In this document: piece after piece, positions 25,466 through 33,347 of the stretch
Layout: every line of letters begins with the position of its first letter
Numbering within the stretch: the stretch's first letter is position 1
Assembly: GCF_002563695.1 (NCBI RefSeq)
Contig: NZ_PDJI01000004.1
Coordinates: 868,001-932,000, forward strand
Length of the DNA: 64,000 nucleotides
Direction of reading: 5' to 3'
From: Georgenia soli
GTDB lineage: Bacteria > Actinomycetota > Actinomycetes > Actinomycetales > Actinomycetaceae
Translations under genes and position numbers: made by a program
Notes under the pieces: generated by a model
Told to the model about the DNA's origin: nothing
Databases searched by the model: none
What the model saw: the letters and a program-made list of their open reading frames with translations, nothing else

Positions 25466-26547
25466 CGGACCGCACCAGTTCCCCCACGGGCTCCGCCCCT
25501 CTCCCCCGCAGCGCCCCGCTGCGCGTCAGCCTTCTCTCCGGCGTTCGCCATGCCGCCGACTACCTGCGCGTCCTGGGCGCCGACCCGCGCGTCGAGCTCG
25601 TCGTGGTGGCGGAGGAGCCCGACGCGCCGGGATGGGTACGAGCCGACTCCCGGCGCGTCGCCGAGCGCGCGGGGGCCGGGTACACCGAGGACGTCCCCGG
25701 CGCCCTCGACCCGACGGTCACCGACCTGGTGGTCGTCTGCTCCGAGCCGACCCGGCACGCCCGCCTGGCCGTGCAGGCCCTCGAGGCAGGCGTCGACGTG
25801 CTGGTGGACAAGCCTGTGGCGACCTCGCTCGCCGACGCCGAGGCGGTGCTCGCCGCCGCCGCGCGCACGGGGCGCGTGTGCGCCGTCGTGAACCGGACCC
25901 ACACGCCCGCGCTGCGCCGGGCTCGCGGCTGGATCGACGCGGGCCACGTCGGGCTGCCGCTCCACCTCGACCTGGAGTTCTTCGCCTCCGGCGCGCACTT
26001 CGCCACGTCGGTGGAGCGGCCGCAGCTCGTCGTCGACACCGCCCTGTCGGGCGGCGGGGAGATCATGAACTTCCTCGGGTACTGCGCCGACGCCGCCCAC
26101 TACCTCACCGGGCTGCGGACGCGGGAGGTCCACGCCATGGCCGGTGCCCTGTTCTCCCCGGCCCACAGCGACGCCGGCGTGGAGGACACCGCCGTCGTCA
26201 CCCTGGGGCTGGAGCGAGGCGTGACCGCGACGGTCACCCTCGGCCGCGTGCCCCACGCACCCGGCGGGACGCCGACGACGTCCTCCGTGCGCGTCCTCGG
26301 CTCGCACGGGCACGCCGTGGCCGACGACGACGTCCCCGCCGTCTCCCGTTTCGACGGCTCCGGCCGCGCGACCCTGGCCGCCGACGCGGGACAGGTCGCG
26401 GTCTCGGCCTACGTGGGGCACGTCGTGGACGCCCTGCTCACCGGCGCGCAGCCCGACTACACGGTCGCGCACGCCCGGGACGCGATGGCCGTCATCGACG
26501 CCGCCTACCGGTCGCTCGCGACGGGTGACGTCGTCACTCTGCCCTGA
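25462..26547 (+). CDS. Gfo/Idh/MocA-family oxidoreductase B
   Basis: A 361-residue second oxidoreductase, overlapping the first by ATGA. It has LVDKPVATSLADA with the catalytic lysine and a C-terminal fold with SGGGEIMNFLGYCADAAHYL. Its N-terminal nucleotide loop reads LLSGVRHAADYL, lacking the usual GxGxxG, so cofactor binding may differ. It is only distantly similar to its neighbour, so this is not a recent duplication. The two may act in sequence or as a heteromer on a sialic acid derivative; that is inference from context. It is the last gene of the regulator operon. Confidence 0.85.
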   Translation: MTDRTSSPTGSAPLPRSAPLRVSLLSGVRHAADYLRVLGADPRVELVVVAEEPDAPGWVRADSRRVAERAGAGYTEDVPGALDPTVTDLVVVCSEPTRHARLAVQALEAGVDVLVDKPVATSLADAEAVLAAAARTGRVCAVVNRTHTPALRRARGWIDAGHVGLPLHLDLEFFASGAHFATSVERPQLVVDTALSGGGEIMNFLGYCADAAHYLTGLRTREVHAMAGALFSPAHSDAGVEDTAVVTLGLERGVTATVTLGRVPHAPGGTPTTSSVRVLGSHGHAVADDDVPAVSRFDGSGRATLAADAGQVAVSAYVGHVVDALLTGAQPDYTVAHARDAMAVIDAAYRSLATGDVVTLP

Positions 26548-26594
26548 GAGAGGGCGGGCCAGCGGTCCGTGCAGCGAGATACGGACGCCAGGGC

Positions 26595-26623
26595 TTCACA
26601 TCAGACATCTGACGTCATACGCT
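26595..26623 (+). promoter_or_regulatory. Sialidase promoter with operator in the spacer
   Basis: A -35-like TTCACA (26595-26600), an exact 17-nt spacer and a -10 TACGCT (26618-26623) stand before the sialidase gene. The whole 13-bp operator fills the spacer, the classic place for repression by blocking RNA polymerase. Confidence 0.55.
26604..26616. promoter_or_regulatory. Predicted GntR-type operator of the sialidase gene
   Basis: GACATCTGACGTC matches the reverse complement of the 23577-23589 site exactly. The surrounding 17 bp (TCAGACATCTGACGTCA) match that site at 16 positions on the opposite strand. Confidence 0.75.
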
Positions 26624-26670
26624 CGTCACGGCCGGCGGATCTCCCGTGGGCCAGGAACGAAAGGACATCG

Positions 26671-28614
26671 ATGTCTCTCACGCGTTCGAGGCGCCTGTCG
26701 GCCTCCTTCGCCCTCGCGGTCGGTCTGGTGGGCGTCGCGCCCCTGGCCGCGCAGGCGGAGACGGCCCCGGCACCCGACTTCGACGCCCGGCCCCCGCAGG
26801 CCGGCGAGCCGTTCTACACCGAGCAGCAGCTCGCCACGAACGGCGAGGGCGGGTTCCCGAACTACCGCATCCCGGCGCTGGCCGTGACGAACGACGGCGA
26901 CATCCTCGCCTCGTACGACGGCCGCCCGACCGCGGCGGACTCCCCGGGGCCGAACTCGATCCTGCAGCGCCGTTCCACCGACGGCGGCGCGACCTGGCAG
27001 GAGCAGACGTTCATCCACGAGGGCAAGGTCGAGGCGCCCATCGAGGGCTACTCCGACCCGAGCTACATCGTCGACCGGCACACCGGCGACATCTTCAACT
27101 TCCACGTGAAGTCCTTCGACCGCGGCTTCGGCAACTCCCGTCCCGGCGTGGACCCCGAGGACCGCAACGTCATCCAGGCCGAGGTCAGCGTCTCCAGGGA
27201 CGACGGCGTGACCTGGGAGCACGAGGTCATCACCGCGGACGTCACCGCCGACCTCGGCTGGCGCTCCCGCTTCGCGGCCTCGGGCCAGGGCATCCAGCTC
27301 AAGTACGGCGAGCACGCCGGCCGGCTCATCCAGCAGTTCACGATCATCAACGCCGCGGGCGACTTCCAGGCCGTCTCCGTGTACTCCGACGACCACGGCG
27401 AGACGTGGCAGGTCGGCGAGCCGGTCGGCGTCGGCATGGACGAGAACAAGACCGTCGAGCTCTCCGACGGGCGCGTCATGCTCAACTCGCGCGACTCCCA
27501 CCGCTCCGGCTACCGCAAGGTCGCCATCTCCGAGGACGGCGGGGTCACCTACGGCGAGGTCACGATCGACCGCGAGCTGCCCGACCCGACGAACAACGCC
27601 TCGATCGTGCGGGCGTACCCGAACGCGCCGGAGGGCTCGGCCCGGGCCAAGGTGCTCCTCTTCTCCAACGCCGGCTCGACCAGCCAGCGCGCCAACGGCG
27701 TCGTCCGCATGAGCTTCGACGACGGCGAGACCTGGCCCGTCAGCAAGGTGTTCCAGCCCGGCGGGATGGCCTACTCCACCCTCGCCACCCTGCCCAACGG
27801 CAACGTCGGCCTGCTCTACGAGCCCGACAGCGGCTACGGCGGCATCCGCTTCGCCCAGTCCAACCTCGCCTGGCTCGAGGGCCTGGCGGCACCGCTCACG
27901 GTGGCGGACGTCGTGGCCGACCGGGGGGAGACGTTCACCACCGAGGTGACGATCCAGAACCAGAGCGGCCGGGCGCTGCCCGACGTCCAGCTCGACATCG
28001 ACCTGCCCGAGGGCTGGGTCCTGGAGTCCACGGAGGTCCCCCACCTGCTGCCCGGGGCCACCGCCACCGCGACCGCCACGGTGAGCGTCCCGGCGGACGC
28101 GGTCGGCGGCGCCTACCGCCTCACGGCCGGCCTCCGCTCCGGCGAGGTCTCGACGTCCACGACCTTCGGCGTCGACGTCAGCATGCTGGACCAGGCGGCG
28201 TTCTCGGTCGCCGACGTCTCGAGCGAGAACCCCGGCTCGGGCGAGGGCGCGGCCCAGGCGATCGACGGCAACGCCGGCACGCACTGGCACTCCGCGTGGT
28301 CGGTCTCCCCCGCCCCCGGCTACCCGCACCACCTCACGCTTGACCTGGGGGCCGAGCACGAGATCTGGGCGCTGCACTACACGCCGCGTCAGAACGGCAG
28401 CAACGGCCGGATCGGTGGCTACGAGATCTGGACGAGCACGGACGCCAGCAGCTGGGCCCAGGCGGCCACCGGGACGTTCGCCCCGGGCGCCGCGACCCAG
28501 CGCATCCCGTTCGACGCGACCGGCGCGAGATACGTGCGCCTCGTCGCGACCAGCTCGATCGGCGGCGACCGGTGGGCGTCGGCGGCCGAGCTGAACGTCG
28601 AGGGCGTGCGCTGA
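26671..28614 (+). CDS. nanH: Secreted GH33 sialidase with NEW3 and CBM32 domains
   Basis: A 647-residue secreted exo-alpha-sialidase. The signal peptide ends AQA-ET near residue 29. A six-bladed propeller (about 45-405) carries the YRIP motif and five Asp boxes (for example STDGGATW, SDDHGETW). Catalytic residues match Micromonospora viridifaciens NedA, as recalled, at a constant offset of -2: Arg66, Asp90, Glu258, Arg274, Arg340 and nucleophile Tyr368. Residues about 408-500 form an Ig-like NEW3 linker and 503-647 a discoidin/CBM32 galactose-binding domain, the same architecture as NedA. AAAGGA precedes the ATG. No LPXTG anchor is present, so the enzyme should be released. Confidence 0.95.
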   Translation: MSLTRSRRLSASFALAVGLVGVAPLAAQAETAPAPDFDARPPQAGEPFYTEQQLATNGEGGFPNYRIPALAVTNDGDILASYDGRPTAADSPGPNSILQRRSTDGGATWQEQTFIHEGKVEAPIEGYSDPSYIVDRHTGDIFNFHVKSFDRGFGNSRPGVDPEDRNVIQAEVSVSRDDGVTWEHEVITADVTADLGWRSRFAASGQGIQLKYGEHAGRLIQQFTIINAAGDFQAVSVYSDDHGETWQVGEPVGVGMDENKTVELSDGRVMLNSRDSHRSGYRKVAISEDGGVTYGEVTIDRELPDPTNNASIVRAYPNAPEGSARAKVLLFSNAGSTSQRANGVVRMSFDDGETWPVSKVFQPGGMAYSTLATLPNGNVGLLYEPDSGYGGIRFAQSNLAWLEGLAAPLTVADVVADRGETFTTEVTIQNQSGRALPDVQLDIDLPEGWVLESTEVPHLLPGATATATATVSVPADAVGGAYRLTAGLRSGEVSTSTTFGVDVSMLDQAAFSVADVSSENPGSGEGAAQAIDGNAGTHWHSAWSVSPAPGYPHHLTLDLGAEHEIWALHYTPRQNGSNGRIGGYEIWTSTDASSWAQAATGTFAPGAATQRIPFDATGARYVRLVATSSIGGDRWASAAELNVEGVR

Positions 28615-28681
28615 CGACCCGAGCGTGAGACGCGGGAGGTCCGGAGAGCCGGACGGACCACCGGACGATCTCGTCGTGGGT

Positions 28682-28714
28682 AGGGCCCCGGCCGCCGTGG
28701 GCGGCCGGGGCCCT
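28682..28714. terminator. Bidirectional hairpin terminator after the sialidase gene
   Basis: A 15-bp perfect stem (28682-28696 with 28700-28714) and 3-nt loop lie between the convergent sialidase and CoA-transferase genes. Confidence 0.8.
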
Positions 28715-28744
28715 GCCATGCCTGCGGGCGGGACGCGCTCCGGG

Positions 28745-30151
28745 TCAGCGCCAGATCAGGTCGTCGGCACCGTACGGGCGCGGCGGGCCCGGGTAGCCCA
28801 GCCTCTCGCCGTCGACGGCGAGAGGCGGCGGCACGTGGACGAGCGGGCCGTAGGCCGAGACCACGGTCGCGGTGGTGACGGCGAGGGTCCTCGCCCCGCC
28901 GTCGGGCACCGGCAGACCCCGGAGCTCGTGCGCCACCCGGGCGAGGCTCACCCGGACGGCGCGGCCGCCGTGCTCGGCGCGATGCGCCAGCGCCTGCATG
29001 ACGGCCGCCGCGAGAAGGTAGCCGGCAGCGTGGTCGAGCGCCTGCACGGGCAGCGCGCCGGGCCGCAGACCACCCGGGCCCGAGGTGGCGTAGCGGTGGG
29101 CGATCCCGGACGCGACCTGGACGATCGAGTCGAAGCCGCGCTCGTGCGCCCACGGGCCGCGCCACCCCCAGGCGGAGAGCTCGGCCACGACGAGGTGCGG
29201 GTGCCGTCCCAGCACCTCCTCGGCGCCGAGACCGACGCCGGCCAGCGCGCCGGGACGGTAGCCGGAGACGAGGACGTCGGCGTGCTCGAGGAGCTCCTCG
29301 AGCCGGCTGCGGACGGCGGGATCCGCCAGGTCGGCCTCGGCCGACCTCTTGCCGAACCCCGTGTCGAGGTGCTGGTCGAGGAGCTCGGGCCTGCCGGGCG
29401 GGTCGACGCGCAACACGTCCGCCCCCAGGGCGGCGAGCGTCCGGGTGGCGGTCGGCCCCGCGATGACCCGCGTCAGGTCGAGCACCCGCAGGCCCGACAT
29501 CGGCCCGTCCCCGGCGTCCGGCAGCGCCCGACCCCCGCCTCCCGGGGCGACAGGCCCGTCGGGTCGTTCCCCGCCCCGCTCCTCCACGAGCGGGGCGGAC
29601 GCCACGGCCGCCCCCTGCTCGTGCGCGAGCCACTCCTGCGGCGTGCGCAGCGCGGCGGCCACCCCGCCGGCGCCGCGCACCCGGGTCTCGAGGTCCTCGG
29701 CGCGCTCGCGGCGGGCGGCGGCGCCGACCATGACCGAGGCGGTGTCGTCGTCGAGGCCGGGGTCGACGTCCAGCGCGGCGAGCAGCGCCCGGCGGTGGTG
29801 GGCGTAGTTGGCGTGGAAGCGCACCCAGCTGTCCGCCGTCGCGTAGAACCGGGACAGCGGGGCGAAGCCGACCACCTCGCGCCCGTCCACCCGCAGGTGC
29901 CGGAAGGAGTCGAACGCCGCGGCGACGTCGGCGCTGTCCACCATGACGCACGGGACACGCCCGCGGGCCCGGCCCAGCGCCGTGGCCGCCCGGCCGCAGG
30001 CGACGACGGCGCCGACCGCCAGGCCCTCGACGTCCAGGGGACCGGCCCACCACCGGCGCGGCCCCGACACGCGCGGAACGTCGTCGTCCCGCGCCTCGCC
30101 TCCCCCGAAGCCGCCCCACAGAGCGGGCCAGGGCACCTCCTGGTCACCCAT
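28745..30151 (-). CDS. Family III CoA-transferase (CaiB/BaiF)
   Basis: A 468-residue protein. The C-terminal half starts with the canonical MSGLRVLDLTRVIAGPTATR and contains LGADVLRVDPPGRPELLD and the VQALDHAAGYL segment. The N-terminal half is a weaker, probably degenerate copy of the same fold (CGRAATALGRARG, VDSADVAAAFDSF), as in two-domain actinobacterial members. Family enzymes move CoA between carboxylic acids. The donor and acceptor here are unknown. The ATG at 30151 was chosen because sequence upstream is non-coding in character. No neighbouring beta-oxidation genes are present. Confidence 0.8.
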   Translation of the reverse strand: MGDQEVPWPALWGGFGGGEARDDDVPRVSGPRRWWAGPLDVEGLAVGAVVACGRAATALGRARGRVPCVMVDSADVAAAFDSFRHLRVDGREVVGFAPLSRFYATADSWVRFHANYAHHRRALLAALDVDPGLDDDTASVMVGAAARRERAEDLETRVRGAGGVAAALRTPQEWLAHEQGAAVASAPLVEERGGERPDGPVAPGGGGRALPDAGDGPMSGLRVLDLTRVIAGPTATRTLAALGADVLRVDPPGRPELLDQHLDTGFGKRSAEADLADPAVRSRLEELLEHADVLVSGYRPGALAGVGLGAEEVLGRHPHLVVAELSAWGWRGPWAHERGFDSIVQVASGIAHRYATSGPGGLRPGALPVQALDHAAGYLLAAAVMQALAHRAEHGGRAVRVSLARVAHELRGLPVPDGGARTLAVTTATVVSAYGPLVHVPPPLAVDGERLGYPGPPRPYGADDLIWR

Positions 30152-30177
30152 GCTCCACGGTCCCACGCCTGTGGCGC

Positions 30178-30330
30178 TCACGGGCGTCGAACCGCGTCCC
30201 GACGGCGGAGCACGAGCGCGCCGGCGAGCGTCACCACGTCGGTGCGGACGAGCAGGCAGGCGGCCGAGCCGCGGTAGGTGCGGCGCAGCGCCGTCGTCTC
30301 GATCGCCAGCTGACTCATCCGTGCCCCCAT
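30178..30330 (-). CDS. Possible small ORF, 50 residues
   Basis: An open frame starting MGARMSQLAIETTALRRTYR and ending RRRDAVRRP. It has no clear Shine-Dalgarno and no match I recognise. The first part faintly recalls the start of an ABC ATPase (IET-x-LRRTYRG), so it may be a decayed remnant or chance. It lies in the 309-nt gap between the CoA-transferase and threonine aldolase genes, which otherwise holds only the hairpin at 30351-30372. Confidence 0.2.
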   Translation of the reverse strand: MGARMSQLAIETTALRRTYRGSAACLLVRTDVVTLAGALVLRRRDAVRRP

Positions 30331-30350
30331 GCTCGGAACGTTGCAGGCTC

Positions 30351-30372
30351 ACGCGCCGGCGAGCCGGCGTGT
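30351..30372 (-). terminator. Hairpin downstream of the threonine aldolase gene
   Basis: A 10-bp stem with one G-U pair (30351-30360 with 30363-30372) lies about 90 nt past the aldolase stop on the minus strand. The closing pairs likely open to form a 4-nt loop. No U-tract. Confidence 0.4.
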
Positions 30373-30460
30373 CACGGACTCGGCGAGACGTCCTGACCTG
30401 GCCGGATGCTAACGGCCCGCCGCACCCCACGACGCCGGAACACGCCGGGCCGGGGCCGGC

Positions 30461-31492
30461 TCAGCCGCGCAGGAAGGGCGCGAGCCGCGCCACCAGGGCG
30501 TCCACGTCGTCCTCGGTGGTGTCGAAGGAGGCCACGGCGCGGACCGTGCCGGCGTCCCAGGCCAGCACCGGCGCCTCCGTGACCACGCGCGGCAGCACCT
30601 CGGGCGGCACCGGGACGAAGACGGCGTTGGCCTGGACGGGGTAGCGCGGGGCCACGCCGAGGGCGGCGAGCCGCTCGACGAGCAGGTCCGCGGCGGCGTT
30701 GGCGTGCGCCGCGTTCTCGCGCCACAGGTCGTCCTCGAGCAGGGCGAGGAGCTGGGCGGAGACGAACCGCAGCTTCGACGCGAGCTGGGTGGAGGCCTTT
30801 CGCAGCCGGTCCACGGGCTCGGCGAGCGCCGGGTCGAGCACGACGACGGCGTCGCCGAGGAGCAGGCCGTTCTTCGTGCCGCCGAAGGACAGGACGTCGA
30901 CGCCGGACGTCAGCTCGCCCAGCCCCGTGCCGAGGCGGGCGGCGGCGTTGGCGATGCGGGCGCCGTCGACGTGGACGCGGGCGCCCCGCTCCCGGGCGAA
31001 GCCGGTCAGCGCGGCCAGCTCGTCGAGGCTGTAGGTGGTGCCCAGCTCGGTGCTCTGCGCGAGGGTGATCGCGGCGGGCCGGGCGTGGTGGACGGTGCCG
31101 TCGTAGGCGTCGAAGGCCGGGGCGAGCAGCTCCGGCGTCGCCTTGCCGTCCTGTGACGCGACCGTGGTGATGCGGGTGCCGCCGACCAGCTGGGGCGCCG
31201 TGGACTCGTCGTTGACCATGTGCGACTCGACGGTGGCGACGACGGCGTCCCAGCGCTGCAGCAGCGCCTGGACGGCGACGACGTTGGCGCCGGTGCCGTT
31301 GAAGACCGGGTAGATCGTCGCGTCCGGGCCGAAGACGTCCGTCACGCGTTCCTGCAGCGCCGCGGTGAGCGGGTCGGCGCCGTAGGAGGGGACGTGTCCC
31401 TCGTTGGCCGCCGCGATGGCGGCGAGGACCTTCGGGTGCACGCCGGAGGCGTTGTCGGAGAGGAATCCGCGGGTGAGCGTCACGGGGACCAT
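30461..31492 (-). CDS. ltaE: Low-specificity L-threonine aldolase
   Basis: A 343-residue PLP enzyme of the beta-eliminating lyase/aldolase group that cleaves threonine or allo-threonine to glycine and acetaldehyde. It begins with FLSDNASGVHPKVLAA, holds VHVDGARIANAAARLG (PLP-binding Asp) and the Schiff-base lysine in SFGGTKNGLL. The ATG at 31492 (MVPVTL) was chosen over one 39 nt upstream because it gives the family N-terminus. A tyrosine phenol-lyase-like role is unlikely. It is monocistronic downstream of ssrA. Confidence 0.88.
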   Translation of the reverse strand: MVPVTLTRGFLSDNASGVHPKVLAAIAAANEGHVPSYGADPLTAALQERVTDVFGPDATIYPVFNGTGANVVAVQALLQRWDAVVATVESHMVNDESTAPQLVGGTRITTVASQDGKATPELLAPAFDAYDGTVHHARPAAITLAQSTELGTTYSLDELAALTGFARERGARVHVDGARIANAAARLGTGLGELTSGVDVLSFGGTKNGLLLGDAVVVLDPALAEPVDRLRKASTQLASKLRFVSAQLLALLEDDLWRENAAHANAAADLLVERLAALGVAPRYPVQANAVFVPVPPEVLPRVVTEAPVLAWDAGTVRAVASFDTTEDDVDALVARLAPFLRG

Positions 31493-31610
31493 TCTGGACC
31501 GCCCCGGACCGTGCTCACGACGAGTGCTCACGACGGAGGTGCGCCCCAGAACTCATCTGCGCCGGCGCGCGGTGCGCCCCGGACGTGCAGACGCCGCCGG
31601 GAACGACGAA

Positions 31611-31636
31611 GCCCGGACCCACACGTGGGTCCGGGC
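31611..31636 (-). terminator. Hairpin terminator of tmRNA
   Basis: An 11-bp perfect stem (31611-31621 with 31626-31636) and 4-nt loop lie 11 nt beyond the tmRNA 3' end on the minus strand, followed by a T-rich TTCGTCGTT. Confidence 0.8.
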
Positions 31637-31647
31637 CTCGCTGACAG

Positions 31648-32011
31648 TGGAGATGGCGGGAATCGAACCCGCGTCCGACGGCGAAGAACCAGGGCTTCTC
31701 CGGGTGCAGTCTGCTGCTGATTTTCTCGGCCCCAGCGATCACGCAGACAAGTCGCTGACAGGCCCAGTCACCTAAGTGTTCCCGCAGCCCCGGTGACGTG
31801 GACTACGAGCAGTGGCTCTCTAGCTGACGCCAGGAACCGGGACGAGAGCTAGCCCGGGCTGACGGAGTCGCTACTCGCTCAGGCGGCGAGGGCGAACTCG
31901 GTGCGCTTGGAATCGGCACCTATTGGTTTGCAGAGATCGTTGACGAGATGACTCTGCATCCTCGACCCGCTTCTCCTGGAACGACGACCGTCGTCGAAAC
32001 CGATCATCCCC
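31648..32011 (-). ncRNA. ssrA: Transfer-messenger RNA
   Basis: A 364-nt tmRNA that rescues stalled ribosomes together with SmpB. The 5' end GGGGATG pairs with the 3' CATCTCC to form the acceptor stem, GGTTTCGAC follows near the 5' end, and a T arm (GGTTCGATTCCC) lies near the 3' end. The resume codon GCC opens a tag reading ADSKRTEFALAA then TGA; the ALAA end is the protease signal. CCA is not encoded (the discriminator A is followed by CTG), so it must be added by nucleotidyltransferase. smpB lies 3.5 kb away on the same strand. Confidence 0.95.
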
Positions 32012-32150
32012 ATGTTGAGTTGTCAATCCGGCCGTGCCCTCGCGGACCCGTCCGGCACCTCCATGCTAGTAGGTGAACCCGGACCGGGGCACGTTCATTC
32101 CCGACCGGTGCGGTGCGACGCGGATCACCCGCTTCCGGGCGCGGCGCTGC

Positions 32151-33194
32151 TCACGCGCCGAGCTCGGCGTCGACGAGCTCCTTCACCTTCCCGAGCAGCT
32201 CGATCGCCCGGAGGGACTCCCGCTGCGGCACGCCGGAGACGTCCATCTGGAAGTTCTGCCGGTCGTGCCCGAGGTAGCCGTGGAGCCGGACGATCTTCTC
32301 CGCCACCGTCTGCGGCGAGCCGATCACGAAGGCCCCGTGGGGCCCCGACTGGGCCTCGTAGGAGATCCGGTTCGGGACGGCGAAGCCGCGCTCGCGTGCG
32401 AGCTTGGTGCCCGCGTCGAGCTGGTAGGGGTAGAAGAGCTCCATCGCCTCCTGGTCGGTGTCGGCGACGAAGCCGTGCACGGAGACCGAGACGGAGCGCC
32501 GCTCGGCCGGGTGCCCCGACTCCTGGTGCGCGCGGCGGTAGAGCTCCACGAGCGGCGCGAACCGGCGCGGCTCGCCGCCGATGATCGCGTAGTTGACGGG
32601 CAGGCCGAGCCGGCCGGCCCGCACGGAGGAGGCCGGGGACCCGCCGGTGGCGACGGCGATGCGCAGGTGCTCCCCCAGCCCCGGCTTGGTGGTCGGCCGG
32701 GGAAGGATGTGGGCGTCTCTTAGCGGCGGCCGGAACCGCCCGGACCAGGTGACGGGGTTTCCGGCGTCGATCTGCAGCAGCAGGTCGAGCTTCTCCTCGA
32801 AGAGCTCGTCGTAGTCCTCCAGGCGGGCCCCGAACAGGGGGAAGGACTCGATGAAGGAACCGCGCCCGGCGAGCAGCTCCACGCGGCCCTCGGAGAACTG
32901 GTCCATGGTGGCGAACTCCTGATAGACGCGCACCGGGTCCTCGGTGGACAGGACGGTGACGGCGGACCCGACGTGGATCCGGCTGGTGCGCGCCAGCACC
33001 GCCGAGATCACCGTCGACGGCGCCGAGACCGCGTAGTCGGGGCGGTGGTGCTCGCCGATGCCGACGTGGGCCAGGCCCACCTCCTCGGCGAGCACGGCGC
33101 GGTCGAGGATCTCCCGGATGCGCTGCCCGGGCGTCACCTCAGGCCGTCCGGGTCGCGTGTCGAGGTCGCCGAAGGTGTAGATGCCGAGCTCCAT
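32151..33194 (-). CDS. LLM-class flavin-dependent oxidoreductase
   Basis: A 347-residue luciferase-like monooxygenase fold protein. Typical features: MELGIYTFGDL start, GLAHVGIGEHHRPDYAVSAPSTVI, RIHVGSAVTVLS, DQFSEGRVELLAGRGS and the late GSPQTVAEKIVRL. Such enzymes use FMN or F420; the sequence does not settle which, and the substrate is unknown. The ATG at 33194 gives the family N-terminus. It is divergent from the CYTH-CHAD gene across 153 nt. Confidence 0.88.
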   Translation of the reverse strand: MELGIYTFGDLDTRPGRPEVTPGQRIREILDRAVLAEEVGLAHVGIGEHHRPDYAVSAPSTVISAVLARTSRIHVGSAVTVLSTEDPVRVYQEFATMDQFSEGRVELLAGRGSFIESFPLFGARLEDYDELFEEKLDLLLQIDAGNPVTWSGRFRPPLRDAHILPRPTTKPGLGEHLRIAVATGGSPASSVRAGRLGLPVNYAIIGGEPRRFAPLVELYRRAHQESGHPAERRSVSVSVHGFVADTDQEAMELFYPYQLDAGTKLARERGFAVPNRISYEAQSGPHGAFVIGSPQTVAEKIVRLHGYLGHDRQNFQMDVSGVPQRESLRAIELLGKVKELVDAELGA

Positions 33195-33347
33195 GTCCGG
33201 GCGAACACCGCTGACCCCGCTGCTGTTCCCCTGCCGTCCGGATCCCGCGTGCCCGGTGGGATGGGTCCACCTGCCCGGTCGGCTGGCGGCCGGGCCCCTT
33301 CCTTGTAGATTCGGCGGCAGAGGCGGCCGGACGGCAGGGACGAGGCC

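Noticed and set aside
31648..32011. tmRNA gene as an attachment site of an integrated element
   Set aside because: No integrase, direct repeat of the 3' end or foreign gene block is present on either side.
32021..32026. TTGACA (minus strand) upstream of tmRNA as a -35 box
   Set aside because: It lies only 9 nt from the mature 5' end, too close for a -35 element of that transcript. No matching -10 was found.
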